Of a stretch of 32,500 bases of DNA, positions 20,606 through 32,500 are shown in pieces; positions within the stretch are counted from its first letter, which is position 1; each line of letters starts with the position of its first letter. The stretch is from Apostichopus japonicus (lineage: Eukaryota; Echinodermata; Holothuroidea; Aspidochirotida; Stichopodidae). Made by a program: the position numbers and the translations under genes. The stretch covers positions 6,645,001-6,677,500 of the forward strand of contig NC_092573.1 of the NCBI RefSeq assembly GCF_037975245.1, given 5' to 3'. The notes under the pieces are model-generated. The model saw nothing but the letters and a program-made list of their open reading frames with translations, was not told where the DNA came from and did no database searches.

Positions 20606-21885
20606 AGCTGTTACTTCATGGTGTCAAGGTTAACATTCAGTCTGAAGTAAACATGTATTTCGACCTGTCAGAGTTTAGTTACTGGCAATATGGTGAAATT
20701 ATTCAAATCAAAATTCAAGTTTAAATTGATTTCTCATACGCAAAAAAAAAAGGATGAAAAACTGCAGTGTAAGGAAGCCTAAGTGATGATTTGGAAAGAA
20801 TCACTGTTTATAAGGTTGCATTTAACTATGGCTCCAAAGATATAAAACGATTGAGCTTTTTTTACACTTCAGTTGTCAAAAACTCCCTTGATTTGAAACC
20901 AACCATTTTACATCACTCACAAGATGTCTATTGTGTGTTTCAAATATTGCTGTACTTGATTGCAATTAAAGTAAAGAACATAACAATTAACCCTTCTCGT
21001 GAGTCTTTTGTTTGTCTGATTTTATCAAGACACATCTTAAGGACTTATCATGTCATTTAATTGCAACGGAGGAGCCTTTCTGATACAAAACTAGCAACGA
21101 AGCATTATTTAACAAGATGTTAAGAGGCCTTCTTAACCTACTTACTGACAACGAAACGAAGACCCCCTTTTATTAAATCTCCCGTCATCCCTCTCTCTTT
21201 CTCTTTTTAAAGCTTTGACTTGTTGAAACGTTTTAGATGTTGCAATTGGTTGCGTAGTAACGTTCAATTGAAGTCAGCAAGAGGAAGACAGGACGCAAAC
21301 AACTGCCCTAAAACAGGACATTTAATTTACTTTTTCCATAAGTTATTCAGGAATATTCAAATTAGCCTACTTCAATCATGTTCTCGATATCTAGACTTAT
21401 ATTTACAATGTACTTTTTAAGGTTCTTGATAAGAGTTTTGTCCAAAATGTTGAACTGACAATCATTGCATATTCCTTGACGTATTTCCATCGTGTATACA
21501 CTACAAATCGATTTGTCTTAATCTTTACCTTATCTAAAGCCTATTTTTCCTCGTTTCTAACTAAACCCATCGCATGATATTTATCATTGCTCATCTATTC
21601 TTCAGGGTATCAGAAATCAAGCTATATTGGCTGTCTCTTGTGTTTCTTAATATTTATTTTTCGTCGTTTTGATGGGGTTTTATCGCTACATCGTTGACGG
21701 CCTCAGGAATAAAGCTGTAGTGTGAATCGATTGAGTTCTAAGAGTATGATAACGATCATTTTAATAGTCTTTCTAAGTCTTCTTAACCTAGTTCGCCATA
21801 GCCAGGATTTCTTCGTCTTTATTATTCATTGCTTCTTGGTGATATATTCTCCTTGATATATTTTGAAGATTTCATATGATTGCAG
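20606..21885. other. Unique sequence, no gene seen
   Basis: An 89-codon plus-strand frame (20791-21060) starts with a non-ATG codon and shows no domain. A shorter one at 21220-21420 is likewise unremarkable. Confidence 0.45.
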
Positions 21886-22228
<343 letters not shown>

Positions 22229-23147
22229 GTCAAACTCAGCTATAAAATGAGAGTTATCCTCTGATTTTGAAGGTGGCCTCACTCAAATCCAGTCAATTAT
22301 TCATAACTCAAGTTGACGCTGAAGTGCCGATCATGTATAACACAATATCACTACTTTGATCAGATTTGTAGTGAGAAGACTATATTAGAAATACACAGAG
22401 AGAAGTTTTTTGACAGACAGCCCCTCCTTAACTTGCTCCCCTCCCCCTAGTCGCACACTATTTTTGTTCTTATCCGTCTCAACATAATGTAATAGTTAGA
22501 GAAAGATTTGAATATTTCAGTAATGATGTGGCTGATCCGGTTTTTGCTAATGATGGCGAAGTATATAGCGCCTCTTTGTTTAAAAAGGCTTCAGAAACGA
22601 ACATAAAGCGGAACCTATACCTCAGTTAATTTCCTCTTTTGAGGGAAAATTGGACACCTCTAGGGCCTACTCTATGAAATTGATCGTATTAAGTGGTCGG
22701 CAAACAGAAATAGCTGATGATTATCTATTCAAAAACTACAGGTAACGATAGCGAGCTGTAGCATGATAAGGAAGAAGAAACCGCTATATTCAGCAACAAC
22801 TAAATTAGAAGTACGCATTGCATCAAAGAGCAAATATAACGTCCATTGGAATGAGGTTGTGGAAAATTAGAATTTAGGATTTTACCATCTATCGTTTTAT
22901 GTTCGGAGAAAGTGACAAGAATTTTGAAAATGTGAAAAACAGTGTGCGCTATGTTGTATGATTAGATGGGGTGAAAAGTTACAATTCATGATCTCCAGAT
23001 TATCAGGTTTCAATGACATCACATCATCAAACATACAAACCAACACACATTCACACATTCATACAAATGTCACCGATGACAGAAACTATAATCATTCGAT
23101 CGAAGCATCTCAAATTATTTCATTTTTTGTAAAAGAAATATATTAAA
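22229..23147. other. Unique sequence, no gene seen
   Basis: A C-rich patch near 22419-22448 and a 62-codon frame at 22958-23146 without domain features. Confidence 0.45.
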
Positions 23148-23656
23148 CAGTGTTGCATACGATGTGAGGTATAGGTCTACTGTGTGATGTATACGATGTA
23201 GGGTATAAATGTCTACTCTGTGATGTCTACGATGTGAGGTATATGTCTACTGTGTGATACATTCGATGTGAGGTATAGGTCAAAAGTGTGATGTATTTAA
23301 TGTGAGGTATAGGTCTACTGGGTGATGTCTACGATGTGAGGTGTATGTCTACTGTGTGATGCATACGATGTGAGGTATAAGTCTACAGTGTGATGTCTAC
23401 GATGTGAGGTGTATGTCTACTGTGTGATGCATACGATGTGAGGTATAGGTATACTGTGTGATGAATACGATGTGAGGTATAGGTCTATACAGCGTGATGT
23501 TTACAATGTGAGGTATAAGTCAAAAGTGTGATGTATACGATGTGAGGTATATGTCTACTGTATGATGTATACGATGTGAGGTATATGTCTACTGTTTGAT
23601 GTATACGATGTGAGGTATATGTCTACTGTCTGAGGTATACGATGTGAGATGTATAA
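23148..23656. repeat. Minisatellite, 34-bp unit, ~15 copies
   Basis: Units read GATGTGAGGTATAT then GTCTACTGTGTGATGTATAC, with variants such as CAAAAGTGTGATG (two copies) and TGCATAC. Two-unit patterns recur (for example GTGTATGTCTACTGTGTGAT near 23340 and 23409). Degenerate GAGGTATA words continue to about 23800. Confidence 0.92.
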
Positions 23657-24070
23657 GTTTATTTTACGAAGAATAATCTTTGGGTTTTGTATAGTCTTGA
23701 TTATTATTTATAATGTATGCGTTTTGAATTATACTATATAGGTATATATGGCATGATATATTCAATATGAGGTATATACATAATATATGAGGTGTATGAT
23801 ATCAACCTCCTCTCGTAATATATATGTTTTAGTTGCTTAGAAGAAACACAAATTGAACGTAAAACATAGGTTACCTTACATTACTTAGTTTGTTTATTAA
23901 ATTTTAATTTGTTTGCGTCGTATGGTTTCATGCAATGTGTGATTCCGTAGCATATCGACATTTACGCAGTTTAGATTACTTGTATTGATTTTAGTAACCA
24001 TTTCAGTAGCAAAATAATGAAATAGTTCATTTTGTGTATGCCATATAAAACAGAGTATATTGGCATATCA

Positions 24071-24113
<43 letters not shown>

Positions 24114-24861
24114 CCAACATATTATTAGCATGCAATCTATAATTAACCATACAAGATCATCCTTCAAACATAACATCGTCTGCTATTAATTCGTTGTCTT
24201 TGTAATTACCATGAACTTAAAATGACATTTATAAATTAAGCAGAATCCTTTACTCGAGCCAAGTACATAAATTTTGCTGTTTTTTTTTTATATTACGATA
24301 AGAGCAAATTAAAACTGGGAATCCAATCCTGCTGTACGTTCTTGACATGTCCTTAATAAATATTACACTCAGTCTATCGTGTTTAATCAAATGTTTATCC
24401 TTCAGAGAAAAGCGACGAGATGAAACTACAGTCATGCCGTCTCTCGAAGATGAATGTTACCTTCATCCCGTTGCTTCTAATATTTCAGATAACATCCATA
24501 CATTTTCAAAACCACGTTCTATTCTATAATTACATTTCAGTACGAACATATTCGGTTTTTATTAACAACAATATTTGTCATATCAATTCAATACTGACTT
24601 TTCTCTCGTTTTTTTTTCTTCTTTCAAGGCGACGCTCTTAAAGGGTTCATATGTCCAGCTAGCTCTTCTAAAAGAAGACAGGCGCAAACAAAAATCGTCT
24701 CTTTTGGCCTTGAAATTGTAGACACGACGATTAAATCTGATCAGTTAAGTCTGAGTCCATCTACTGTCTCCATCTATTACATAGCAATATCAATCAAAGG
24801 CAGAAAAGCAAACGTTTTGTTTTTACTTGTTACTTTGCAGATTTCCTTCCAGAGTTTTCGA
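23657..24861. other. Mostly unique AT-rich region with a TA tract and weak exon-like frames
   Basis: Includes (TA)n at 24073-24111. From 24390 to 24860 several overlapping open frames follow acceptor-like tracts (TTTATCCTTCAG near 24396; TTCTTCTTTCAAG ending at 24629). The frame after the second is open for about 79 codons. None has a recognisable domain, and the frames conflict with each other. Confidence 0.35.
24073..24111. repeat. (TA)n microsatellite
   Basis: Uninterrupted TA run of about 39 bp. Confidence 0.95.
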
Positions 24862-27800
24862 CAATAAATTGTCATACTCATGTAAATACTTATAGTGGAT
24901 ATATACTAGTCAAGTATGTCATACTCATGTATCTCCTTATAGTGGATATATTCTAGTCAAGTATGTCATACTCATGTATCTACTTATAGTGGATTTAAAC
25001 TAGTCAAGTATGTCATACTCATGTATCTCCTTATAGTGGATATAAACTAGTCAAGTATGTCATACTCATGTAGCTACTTATAGTGGATATAGCCTAGTCT
25101 AGTATGTCATATAATCATGTAGCTCCTTATAGTGGATATATACTAGTCAAGTATGTCATACTCATGTAGCTACTTATAGTGGATATAGCCTAGTCTAGTA
25201 TGTCATATAATCATGTAGCTCCTTATAGTGGATATATACTAGTCAAGTATGTCATACTCATGTAGCTACTTATAGTGGATATATACTAGTCAAGTATGTC
25301 ATACTCATGTAGCTACTTATAGTGGATATAAACTAGTCAAGTATGTCATACTCATATAGCTACTTATAGTGGATATATACTAGTCAATAAATTGTCATAC
25401 TCATGTAGCTACTTATAGTGGATATAAACTAGTCAAGTATGTCATACTCATATAGCTACTTATAGTGGATATATACTAGTCAAGTATGTCATACTCATGT
25501 AGCTACTTATAGTGGATAAAGCCTATGCAAGTAAGTCATACTCATGTAGCTACTTATAGTGGATATATACTAGTAAAGTATGTCATACTCATGTATCTCC
25601 TTATAGTGGATATAAACTAGTCAAGTATGTCATACTCATGTAGCTACTTATAGTGGATATAAACTAGTAAAGTATGTCATACTCATATAGCTACTTATAG
25701 TGGATATATACTAGTCAAGTATGTCATACTCATGTAGCTACTTATAATGGATATATTCTAGTCAAGTATGTCATACTCATGTATCTACTTATAGTGGATT
25801 TAAACTAGTCAAGTATGTCATACTCATGTATCTCCTTATAGTGGATATAAACTAGTCAAGTATGTCATACTCATGTAGCTACTTATAGTGGATATAGCCT
25901 AGTCTAGTATGTCATATAATCATGTAGCTCCTTATAGTGGATATATACTAGTCAAGTATGTCATACTCATGTAGCTACTTATAGTGGATATATACTAGTC
26001 AAGTATGTCATACTCATGTAGCTACTTATAGTGGATATAAACTAGTCAAGTATGTCATACTCATGTATCTCCTTATAGTGGATATAAACTAGTCAAGTAT
26101 GTCATACTCATGTAGCTACTTATAGTGGATATAGCCTAGTCTAGTATGTCATATAATCATGTAGCTCCTTATAGTGGATATATACTAGTCAAGTATGTCA
26201 TACTCATGTAGCTACTTATAGTGGATATAGCCTAGTCAAGTATGTCATACTCATGTAGCTCCTTATAGTGGATATAAGCTAGTCAAGTATGTCATACTCA
26301 TGTATCTCCTTATAGTGGATATAAACTAGTCAAGTATGTCATACTCATGTAGCTCCCTATAGTGGATATAAACTAGACATTTATGTCATACTCATGTAGC
26401 TACTTATAGTGGATATAGCCTAGTCAAGTATGTCATACTCATGCATCTCCTTATAGTGGATATATTCTAGTCAAGTATGTCATACTCATGTATCTCCTTA
26501 TAGTGGATATAACCTAGTCAAGTATGTCATACTCATGTATCTCCTTATAGTGGATATATTCTAGTCAAGTATGTCATACTCATGTATCTCCTTATAGTGG
26601 ATATATTCTAGTCAAGTATGTCATACTCATGTATCTCCTTATAGTGGATATATACTAGTCAAGTATGTCATACTCATGTGGCTACTTATAGTGGATATAA
26701 ACTAGTCAAGTATGTCATACTCATGTAAAGCTACTTATAGTGGATATAGCCTAGTAAGGTATGCCATACTCATGTAGCTACTTATAGTGGATATATTCTA
26801 GTCAAGTATGACATACTCATGTATCTCCTTATAGTGGATATATACTAGTCAAGTATGTCATACTCATGTAGCTACTTATAGTGGATATATACTAGTCAAG
26901 TATGTCATACTCATGTATCTCCTTATAGTGGATATATCCTAGTCAAGTGTGTCATACTCATGTAGCTACTGATAGTGGATATGAACTAGTCAAGTTTATC
27001 ATACTCATGTATCTCCTTATAACGGATATAGCCTAGTCAAGTATTCCATACTCATCTAGCTCCTTATAGCGGATATAACCTAGTCAAGTATGACATACTC
27101 ATGTATCTCCTTATAGTGGATATAAACTAGTCAAGTATGTCATACTCATGTATCTCCTTATAGTGGATATATTCTAGTCAAGTATGTCATACTCATGTAG
27201 CTACTTATAGTGGATATATACTAGTCAAGTATGTCATACTCATGTATCTCCTTATAGTGGATATAAACTAGTCAAGTGTGTAATACTCATGTATCTCCTT
27301 ATAGTGGATATTAACTAGTCAAGTATGTCATACTCACATATCTCCTTATAGTGGATATATTCTAGTCAAGTATGTCATACTCATGTATCTCCTTATAGTG
27401 GATATATTCTAGTCAAGTATGTAATACCATGTATCTCCTTATAGTGGATATAAACTAGTCAAGTATGTCATACTCATGTAGCTACTTATAGTGGATATAT
27501 ACTAGTCAAGTATGTCATACTCATGTAGCTACTTATAGTAGATATAAACTAGTCAAGTATGTCATACTCATGTAGCTACTTATAGTGGATATAAACTAGT
27601 GAAGTATTTCATACTCATGTAGCTACTTACAGTGGATATATACTAGTCAAGTATGTCATACTCATGTAGCTAATTATAGTGGATATAAACTAGTCAAGTA
27701 TGTCATACTCATGTAGCTACTTATAGTGGATATAAACTAGTGAAGTATGTCATACTCATGTAGCTACTTATAGTGGATATATACTGGTCAAGTATGTCAT

Positions 27801-27880
27801 ACTCATGTAGCTAATTATAGTGGATATAAACTAGTCAAGTATGTCATACTCATGTAGCTACTGATAGTGGATTTAACATA
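24862..27880. repeat. 3-kb minisatellite/satellite, 47-bp unit, ~64 copies
   Basis: The unit is CTAGTCAAGTATGTCATACT then CATGTAGCTACTTATAGTGG then ATATATA. Copies are very similar, falling into recurrent subtypes (TAGCTAC versus TATCTCC; AAAC, ATAC, TTC or GCC before TAGTC). A distinctive subtype GCCTAGTCTAGTATG with CATATAATCATG occurs near 25092, 25188, 25897 and 26134. A block of about 240 bp around 24945-25185 recurs at about 25750-25990 (offset 805 bp), showing larger-scale duplication. Each unit includes the 13-base dyad AGTATGTCATACT. No frame is protein-like. Confidence 0.97.
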
Positions 27881-30800
27881 CTCAGGTTTCATTTCTAAGA
27901 ACGCTGTTCAACCAGTTTATTAATGCTAACTTGAAAAAAATTAATTGTCTGGGCAACGAAATTTTGAGAATGGAATGGAATAATTTATTACTTAACTCAT
28001 TTATCTATATTCATTAGCGTATTAGATTGACATATTGTCATCGTATTTGCAGTAATAACAGGTATAGGTTTGGTAAAAGTATCAACCCTGAAGACTCTAA
28101 AGAAAAGGCATTTTATCCAGGGAAAGGGTTAGGTAAACTTACCATCCCCGCAGACTCAAAAATGCATTTTTACTAGGGAGAAGGCATGCACTAGATTATT
28201 GCAGCTCCATGTGTTAACGTCCCACTGAGCTGCAAATATATTTTGTGGTTAAAGTAGGAAATGAGGTTTGATTTAAAACACGTGCAAGAAACATGGTAAT
28301 TTATCAACATTAAATGCAAGATAAAGCAAACATAATCGATACGTATCCTAAACATTTATATTTATATTCTGTAAAAATTCTAATAAATGAGCCCATTTTT
28401 CGAATTTATTTTAGTGGCCTAAAAATGTGACCCAGAATCAACACATTGTAGCCAATTAACGTCTCGGCATTTTACTATTTCCCTAATATTGCCAAATCTT
28501 GTCATTGGAGTAAAATATATAATTATTGAGCTAAGAATATAACTTAAGCTCACTTCATAATTGACTAGATATGCACCTACAGTATTGATCAACCCTTAAT
28601 CATTTATTTGTTTGTGGACAGATTTCCACGGTTACGCCACTGTTTGTTAAGACACTGCAATACACTCACTGTAAATACGCCATCGGATACGCCACTATGT
28701 CACATGACACTGATTGTAATACGCCATGGTCGCCTGTTTTATTATACAACATATATAACTAAGCGTTTCGAAAGAAGGCTCTATCCGTCAAGTATAGAAT
28801 GAACGCCACATTATTTTAAAAAATAATAACATTCGTCTTTTTATTCATTCACAGACATAAAATAAAAAATCTCATATCCACTGTACACTCACAGTTCAGT
28901 AAATTATTTACCTTTTGCCAGGTGTTATATTGATTATTTTATTTTAATTTTTGATCAAAAAGATTTTGAGCAGTCTGTTTTTTTAAATTTTGTTATATTT
29001 AAGAAGTGAATTGATTTAACCAAAAAAGAAAAGGAAAAGAAAATTCTTTTTTTGGGTTTACGCAGTTCTTTTCCCCTCTATAGCCTAGCTAATCAATGAA
29101 TGAGAAAACTAGTGAAGAGAATGAAACCAAAACAAATAAGACAGTAAAGCCCTGAAAACGTACTTAGAAATAAGCTAAGCGTACGTCACTGATTGATTTC
29201 CAAGTCTCCCCGAGGAATGGAATGAGACTTGGATAGCAATTTTCGATTAACCCTTCAAGATACGGCAGGCTATCTATTTACGAAGCTGACGCACGTCGTT
29301 TTTGTATAAATGAAAAATCAACGCATATAAAGATGTTGTATTTTACAAAGAAACGCAAAAATATACTCTTCGTCTTCATATTTCAAAACTTTTCATTTCT
29401 CCCCCCCCCCCCTCCCCACCCCCTTTTGATTACTGCAAGTTTTAGTTTCTATCTGTTTAATTGTTTTGCTGTCTCGCTTTTTTTCAGCTCAAATAATAAT
29501 CACTTCTTCCCCACAACAGCGTTTAAAACTGTTGTTGTTTAGAAGTGGGTGGATACAGATCGTAATTATATCCTGGCATTTTCAGGGAGAATCACAATTT
29601 ATCCAACTCTTTAGAACGTGAGCTCGATGATTCTCCTGCTTATACTTTTAATGACTGTTCGGAAATATAACCTACTTGACTCGACCGGGTTTCCATCCTT
29701 GAATTGACAGGATGAGAGAAATATAGGTATTGGGTCCTCGTCGCAAAAAAAAAAGCTGACATAATCTTCAACAGATTCGAGTAGTCTTACCGTGTTCCAA
29801 AATCATTAAAACAACGAGAAAATTTAAAGCTCTGAGTTGGAAAGGTAGTCTCTGTCCGGGTCTGACGAGTGAAAATTATTCCTATAGATTGAGAGGTATC
29901 CATATAGTATTCAATGAAAAGTCTCAAGGAGGGAAATATCGGTTTTGTTGGTGGTAGTTTTAATAAACAGTGACCATTTTCTGACTTGAATCATTCGCCA
30001 CTCAGTACTGAGACTATAAGACGATCTTCAAATAAAACAATTTTTGTTTTCATCAAAACCAAAAATTTCGTATAAAAATCAGTATGAGTTTGTAGAATAT
30101 TGATCATAATTCTTTATTAACTTTATTTTTTTTATATTTCGAGCAATGAAGGAAACATCCATAGCCTTGTTTATAAATACCATTTTACTAGAGGGGGGAC
30201 GACCTTTTCTTACTATCCTATACCAAAGTTATCTTAATATCTCAAACCATGCATGCACACAAGAGCGACGTTTATGCGGCTCGAAGATGAAAAATATGCT
30301 AATTTCGAGAAGAAAGACACCGAGAGAAACTTGAATTAAAATATTTTCATTTTTAAATAGCTTCATCCTGTTGCGGAGAAACAGCGGCACGACAGCAGTC
30401 GTTCTATTCGCATGATGAAATAGTTTGGCGTATCTGCTGAGCATTTACGAAGATAAACGCATTTTGGTTATTAGGTTTTATGTTGATAGTACTTCTTTTA
30501 AACAGTGAAAACAGGCAGTGTCTTTATATCGAAGGGCATATATCGCACGGTATTAGTCAATTTCCTCAAGTTCATTTGCCCCGCCTTTTTTTAATTGTAT
30601 GACAAGCTTGTATGACGAGTGGAATATCACGCTGACGAGTACAAGGTTATATATGCGGGGAATTGCTAGTACTTAATCTTGTACTAGTAGTTTGGCCTAT
30701 ACTAGTAGATTACCAAAGTGACCTGGTACTCGATTGTAAATAAAAAAAGGAGGGTGGGGGGGTGGGGCGTTTACAGGAAAATATTCTAGAGAAGGAAAAC

Positions 30801-31079
30801 GAGCACGGACTCACAAGAAGCTCCTTATACAACACCAAATAGACGAATAATAGTATAGACGTTTCTTGGTTCGATGACCTGATGTTTCGGTATTTGCAAA
30901 CTTCCTGACGTGAAGAGGACTTGAAGATATCATTAGTATCATGAAGCTTATCACAAATTACTGTCGGATGATCTCATCCTTACAAATATAACCTATATAT
31001 AAAATATAAATTTCCGAATGTTTATATCTCAGCAACGGAACTTTGTATCAGAGTTGGACTTAAACTAAAGTCATTAAAA
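27881..31079. other. Unique AT-rich region, no gene seen
   Basis: Contains a diverged direct duplication at 28073-28190, a cluster of TACGCCA words at 28633-28726, a C run at 29401-29412, and a G-rich patch near 30749-30767. Open frames are 60-76 codons without domain character. Confidence 0.45.
28073..28190. repeat. Diverged two-copy direct repeat, ~58 bp
   Basis: The segment from GGTAAAAGTATCAACCCTGA to CCAGGGAAAGGG is followed by a related segment from GGTAAACTTACCATCCCCGC to CTAGGGAGAAGGC. Both share AGACTC and a GCATTTT core. Confidence 0.6.
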
Positions 31080-31484
31080 CCGGCCCGGGCATTTTTCACC
31101 TAGACCGGCCCATTATTCATTTGATATGTTACTTACTAGTGATCGCCGTCCTGGGAGAGGGCTTTAAGGGGAGGGGTGTCCCCCTCCCCATTGAGATTTT
31201 TTGAAGTTAAGGAATGGCTAGATGCAAAATGGTGCTATATTTCTCAATTTTGTAGGTTACAATAATCCTTTAAAAAAAGACCCAAAAATAATTTCCAGAA
31301 GCAACACTTGATTAAACTGAGGAAAGTTAAAAACGTAAACAAAAATAGGCAAAAATATATGTTTTAGACTGGATTTTAATTAGTTTTTCAAGCATTTTGT
31401 GACAACATGCTTGAAAAGTTTGAAAAAAACCTAAATAATATCCACTAAAATATATATGTTCAATAACACGAGCACATGTCATGT

Positions 31485-31815
31485 CTACGTGAGTAAGAGC
31501 CTACGCAGTTCGCTGCTCCTGGCAACCACACCATCAATGATACTTTTAGTGTCAAGTTCGGCCAAGACCCTTTTTTGCACAGACATCAACATGAACGCCT
31601 CAATATGTTCTTGTGTCATTGTACTTCTTCAAACGGTTTTTGAGTCTCTTCAAGGCAGAGAAAGAACGTTCACATGCCACTTGTGACACAGGTAGCGTTA
31701 CCAGCAGCTTGTAGGCAAGCCCAATGCTCTTGTAAGCATCGGTGAAAAGGTTCAACTTGAGGAGCACCTTGTCGCAGCAGAGATCGAAGACAGTCTTTAC
31801 ATGACTGATTCCCAC
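31485..31815 (-). pseudogene. hAT transposase C-terminal dimerisation domain, frameshifted
   Basis: Minus-strand frame 31815-31600 includes LLVTLPVSQVACERSFSALK and a basic tail. P.S...CERSFS.L...K..LR is the core of the hAT family C-terminal dimerisation region, which holds part of the RNase-H-like catalytic fold. At about 31625 the conserved continuation moves to another frame, from 31625 down to a TAG at 31485. That frame reads STMTQEHIEAFMLMSV and ends with SSELRRLL, matching the usual hAT C-terminus. One extra base explains the shift. The DNA-binding BED finger and the first catalytic residues are absent; upstream the frame runs directly into terminal-repeat-like DNA. It is most like the zinc-finger MYM-type/THAP-associated hAT lineage (inference). 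Confidence 0.85.
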
Positions 31816-31928
31816 AGTTAAAATGTATATTTCTACACAGCCCGTCTGTATTCTATTAACTGCTGTGAAAATGGGCTGTAAATTTTACCAGGCTCCCCAG
31901 CCTTCCGGCCCATCGGGCCACCGGCCTA

Positions 31929-31951
31929 CCGGGCATTGCCCAAATGCCCGG
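31929..31951. other. Hairpin in the right end of the decayed hAT element
   Basis: CCGGGCATT, loop GCCCA, AATGCCCGG: a perfect 9-bp stem with a 5-base loop. Subterminal inverted motifs of this sort are common in hAT ends. Confidence 0.8.
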
Positions 31952-31968
31952 TGGCCAGTCCGCTTCTG

Positions 31969-32500
31969 CTTGCCGCATTTGTTTCAGTTTGATTTAAAAT
32001 GAAAGTGTTACACTAATTAACTTGCTGAGCGAACACGGGAGCTGTATTGCTGCGCGCAGAACATATAATTTGCATAGAAAGCTGCTAAGGCCAAGTTATA
32101 ATTCTACACAAAAGTGTGCTTGTTTGACAAATTTGTATCGCTTTCCGTTATGGTTACAACAACATATATTATGTGTGTAACTTTAACGGACAAAGTACAT
32201 AAGCTGCTCGGCTTCACTCATGGGACATTTTTTCTTCTTCAAAGACAGGCAGAGGTTTGAAGCTATCACGATATTTAAATTTGCATGTCAAAGATAACTC
32301 AAAGTTTATGACAAGTGAGTCTTAAAGCAATATTGAGATGTCAACTTCATTAACTATTCAGCGAGATATGTCAACGGCAAATTTATATCAAATTAAAAAA
32401 ATAAGGGGCGCATGTTACATGTGAGATGTGCCTTTATAATGCTTTATAATTTCATAAACTTAAAAGATTACAACACGAACAGTTATCGAATAATAGACAC
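31969..32500. other. Unique sequence to the right edge, no gene seen
   Basis: No coding, RNA or repeat signal was recognised. Confidence 0.5.

Larger units (their letters stand above)
31080..31968 (-). mobile_element. Decayed, internally deleted hAT element of a second family
   Basis: The right edge (31880-31968) is GC-rich and repeats CCGG/GGCC words, ending CCGGTGGCCAGTCCGCTTCTG-like, that is, the inverse of a CAG..GCGGACTGGCC terminus common to a widespread animal hAT family. The left edge (31080-31115) has CCGGCCCGGGCATTTTTCAC and ACCGGCCCAT of the same type, but its outermost bases are missing and no 8-bp duplication is seen. Between them lies only the C-terminal part of a transposase on the minus strand. 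The copy is therefore a deleted, inactive derivative. Confidence 0.7.

Noticed and set aside
20791-21060. 89-codon plus-strand frame
   Set aside because: No ATG start, no domain, no splice support. Frames this long are expected by chance in a 32-kb window.
24862-27880. 47-bp array considered as a CRISPR array or coding tandem repeat
   Set aside because: There are no unique spacers between units. Stops occur in all frames, and 47 is not a multiple of three.
29333-29542. 69-codon frame with a proline run
   Set aside because: The proline run comes from a C homopolymer and the rest is AT-rich low complexity.

Overview
This looks like a gene-poor, repeat-dominated stretch of an animal nuclear genome, most likely a marine invertebrate (possibly a deuterostome such as an echinoderm or hemichordate; this placement is inferred only from the transposon types and is weak). 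Base composition is AT-rich. There are no operons or ribosome binding sites, no complete gene is visible, and splice-like signals, long AT microsatellites and animal-type DNA transposons and LINE tails are present. Nearly all open frames are short and chance-like or lie in simple repeats.

Layout. 1-785: minisatellite of ~73-76 bp units with a two-unit higher-order period of ~152 bp and an AT microsatellite. 786-6085: AT-rich unique sequence with AT and TG microsatellites. 6086-6160: three exact-period 25-bp units, each with a palindrome centred on CACGTG. 6670-7005: 3' end of a 5'-truncated non-LTR retrotransposon. 7484-8545: degenerate 25-bp minisatellite. 8898-9322: large AT microsatellite. 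10360-10438: tRNA-like sequence with A and B boxes. 10508-11155: minisatellite of 10-bp units. 12408-12599 (minus): weak rhodopsin-type GPCR TM5-TM6-like fragment. 14838-14876: possible short first coding exon with a GTAAGT donor.

15318-17411 is the best-supported structure: a non-autonomous hAT-type DNA transposon with 14-bp terminal inverted repeats and an exact 8-bp target duplication, carrying inside it a second hAT-type element (15720-16965) with its own inverted repeats and a different exact 8-bp target duplication. Remnants of a third set of ends lie inside that. 17430-17940 is slightly GC/CpG-richer and contains open frames that might be exons.

19830-20605 (38-bp units), 21886-22228 (duplicated 78-bp block plus AT tracts), 23148-23656 (34-bp units) and 24862-27880 (about 64 copies of a 47-bp unit, with internal segmental duplication) are tandem arrays. 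31080-31968 is a decayed hAT element of a different family, retaining the C-terminal dimerisation part of its transposase on the minus strand with one frameshift.

No working genetic system can be reconstructed here. The notable content is the nested transposons, the unusual density of unrelated minisatellites (about 6-7 kb, roughly a fifth of the window), and a few candidate exons or regulatory sites that need transcript or comparative data.
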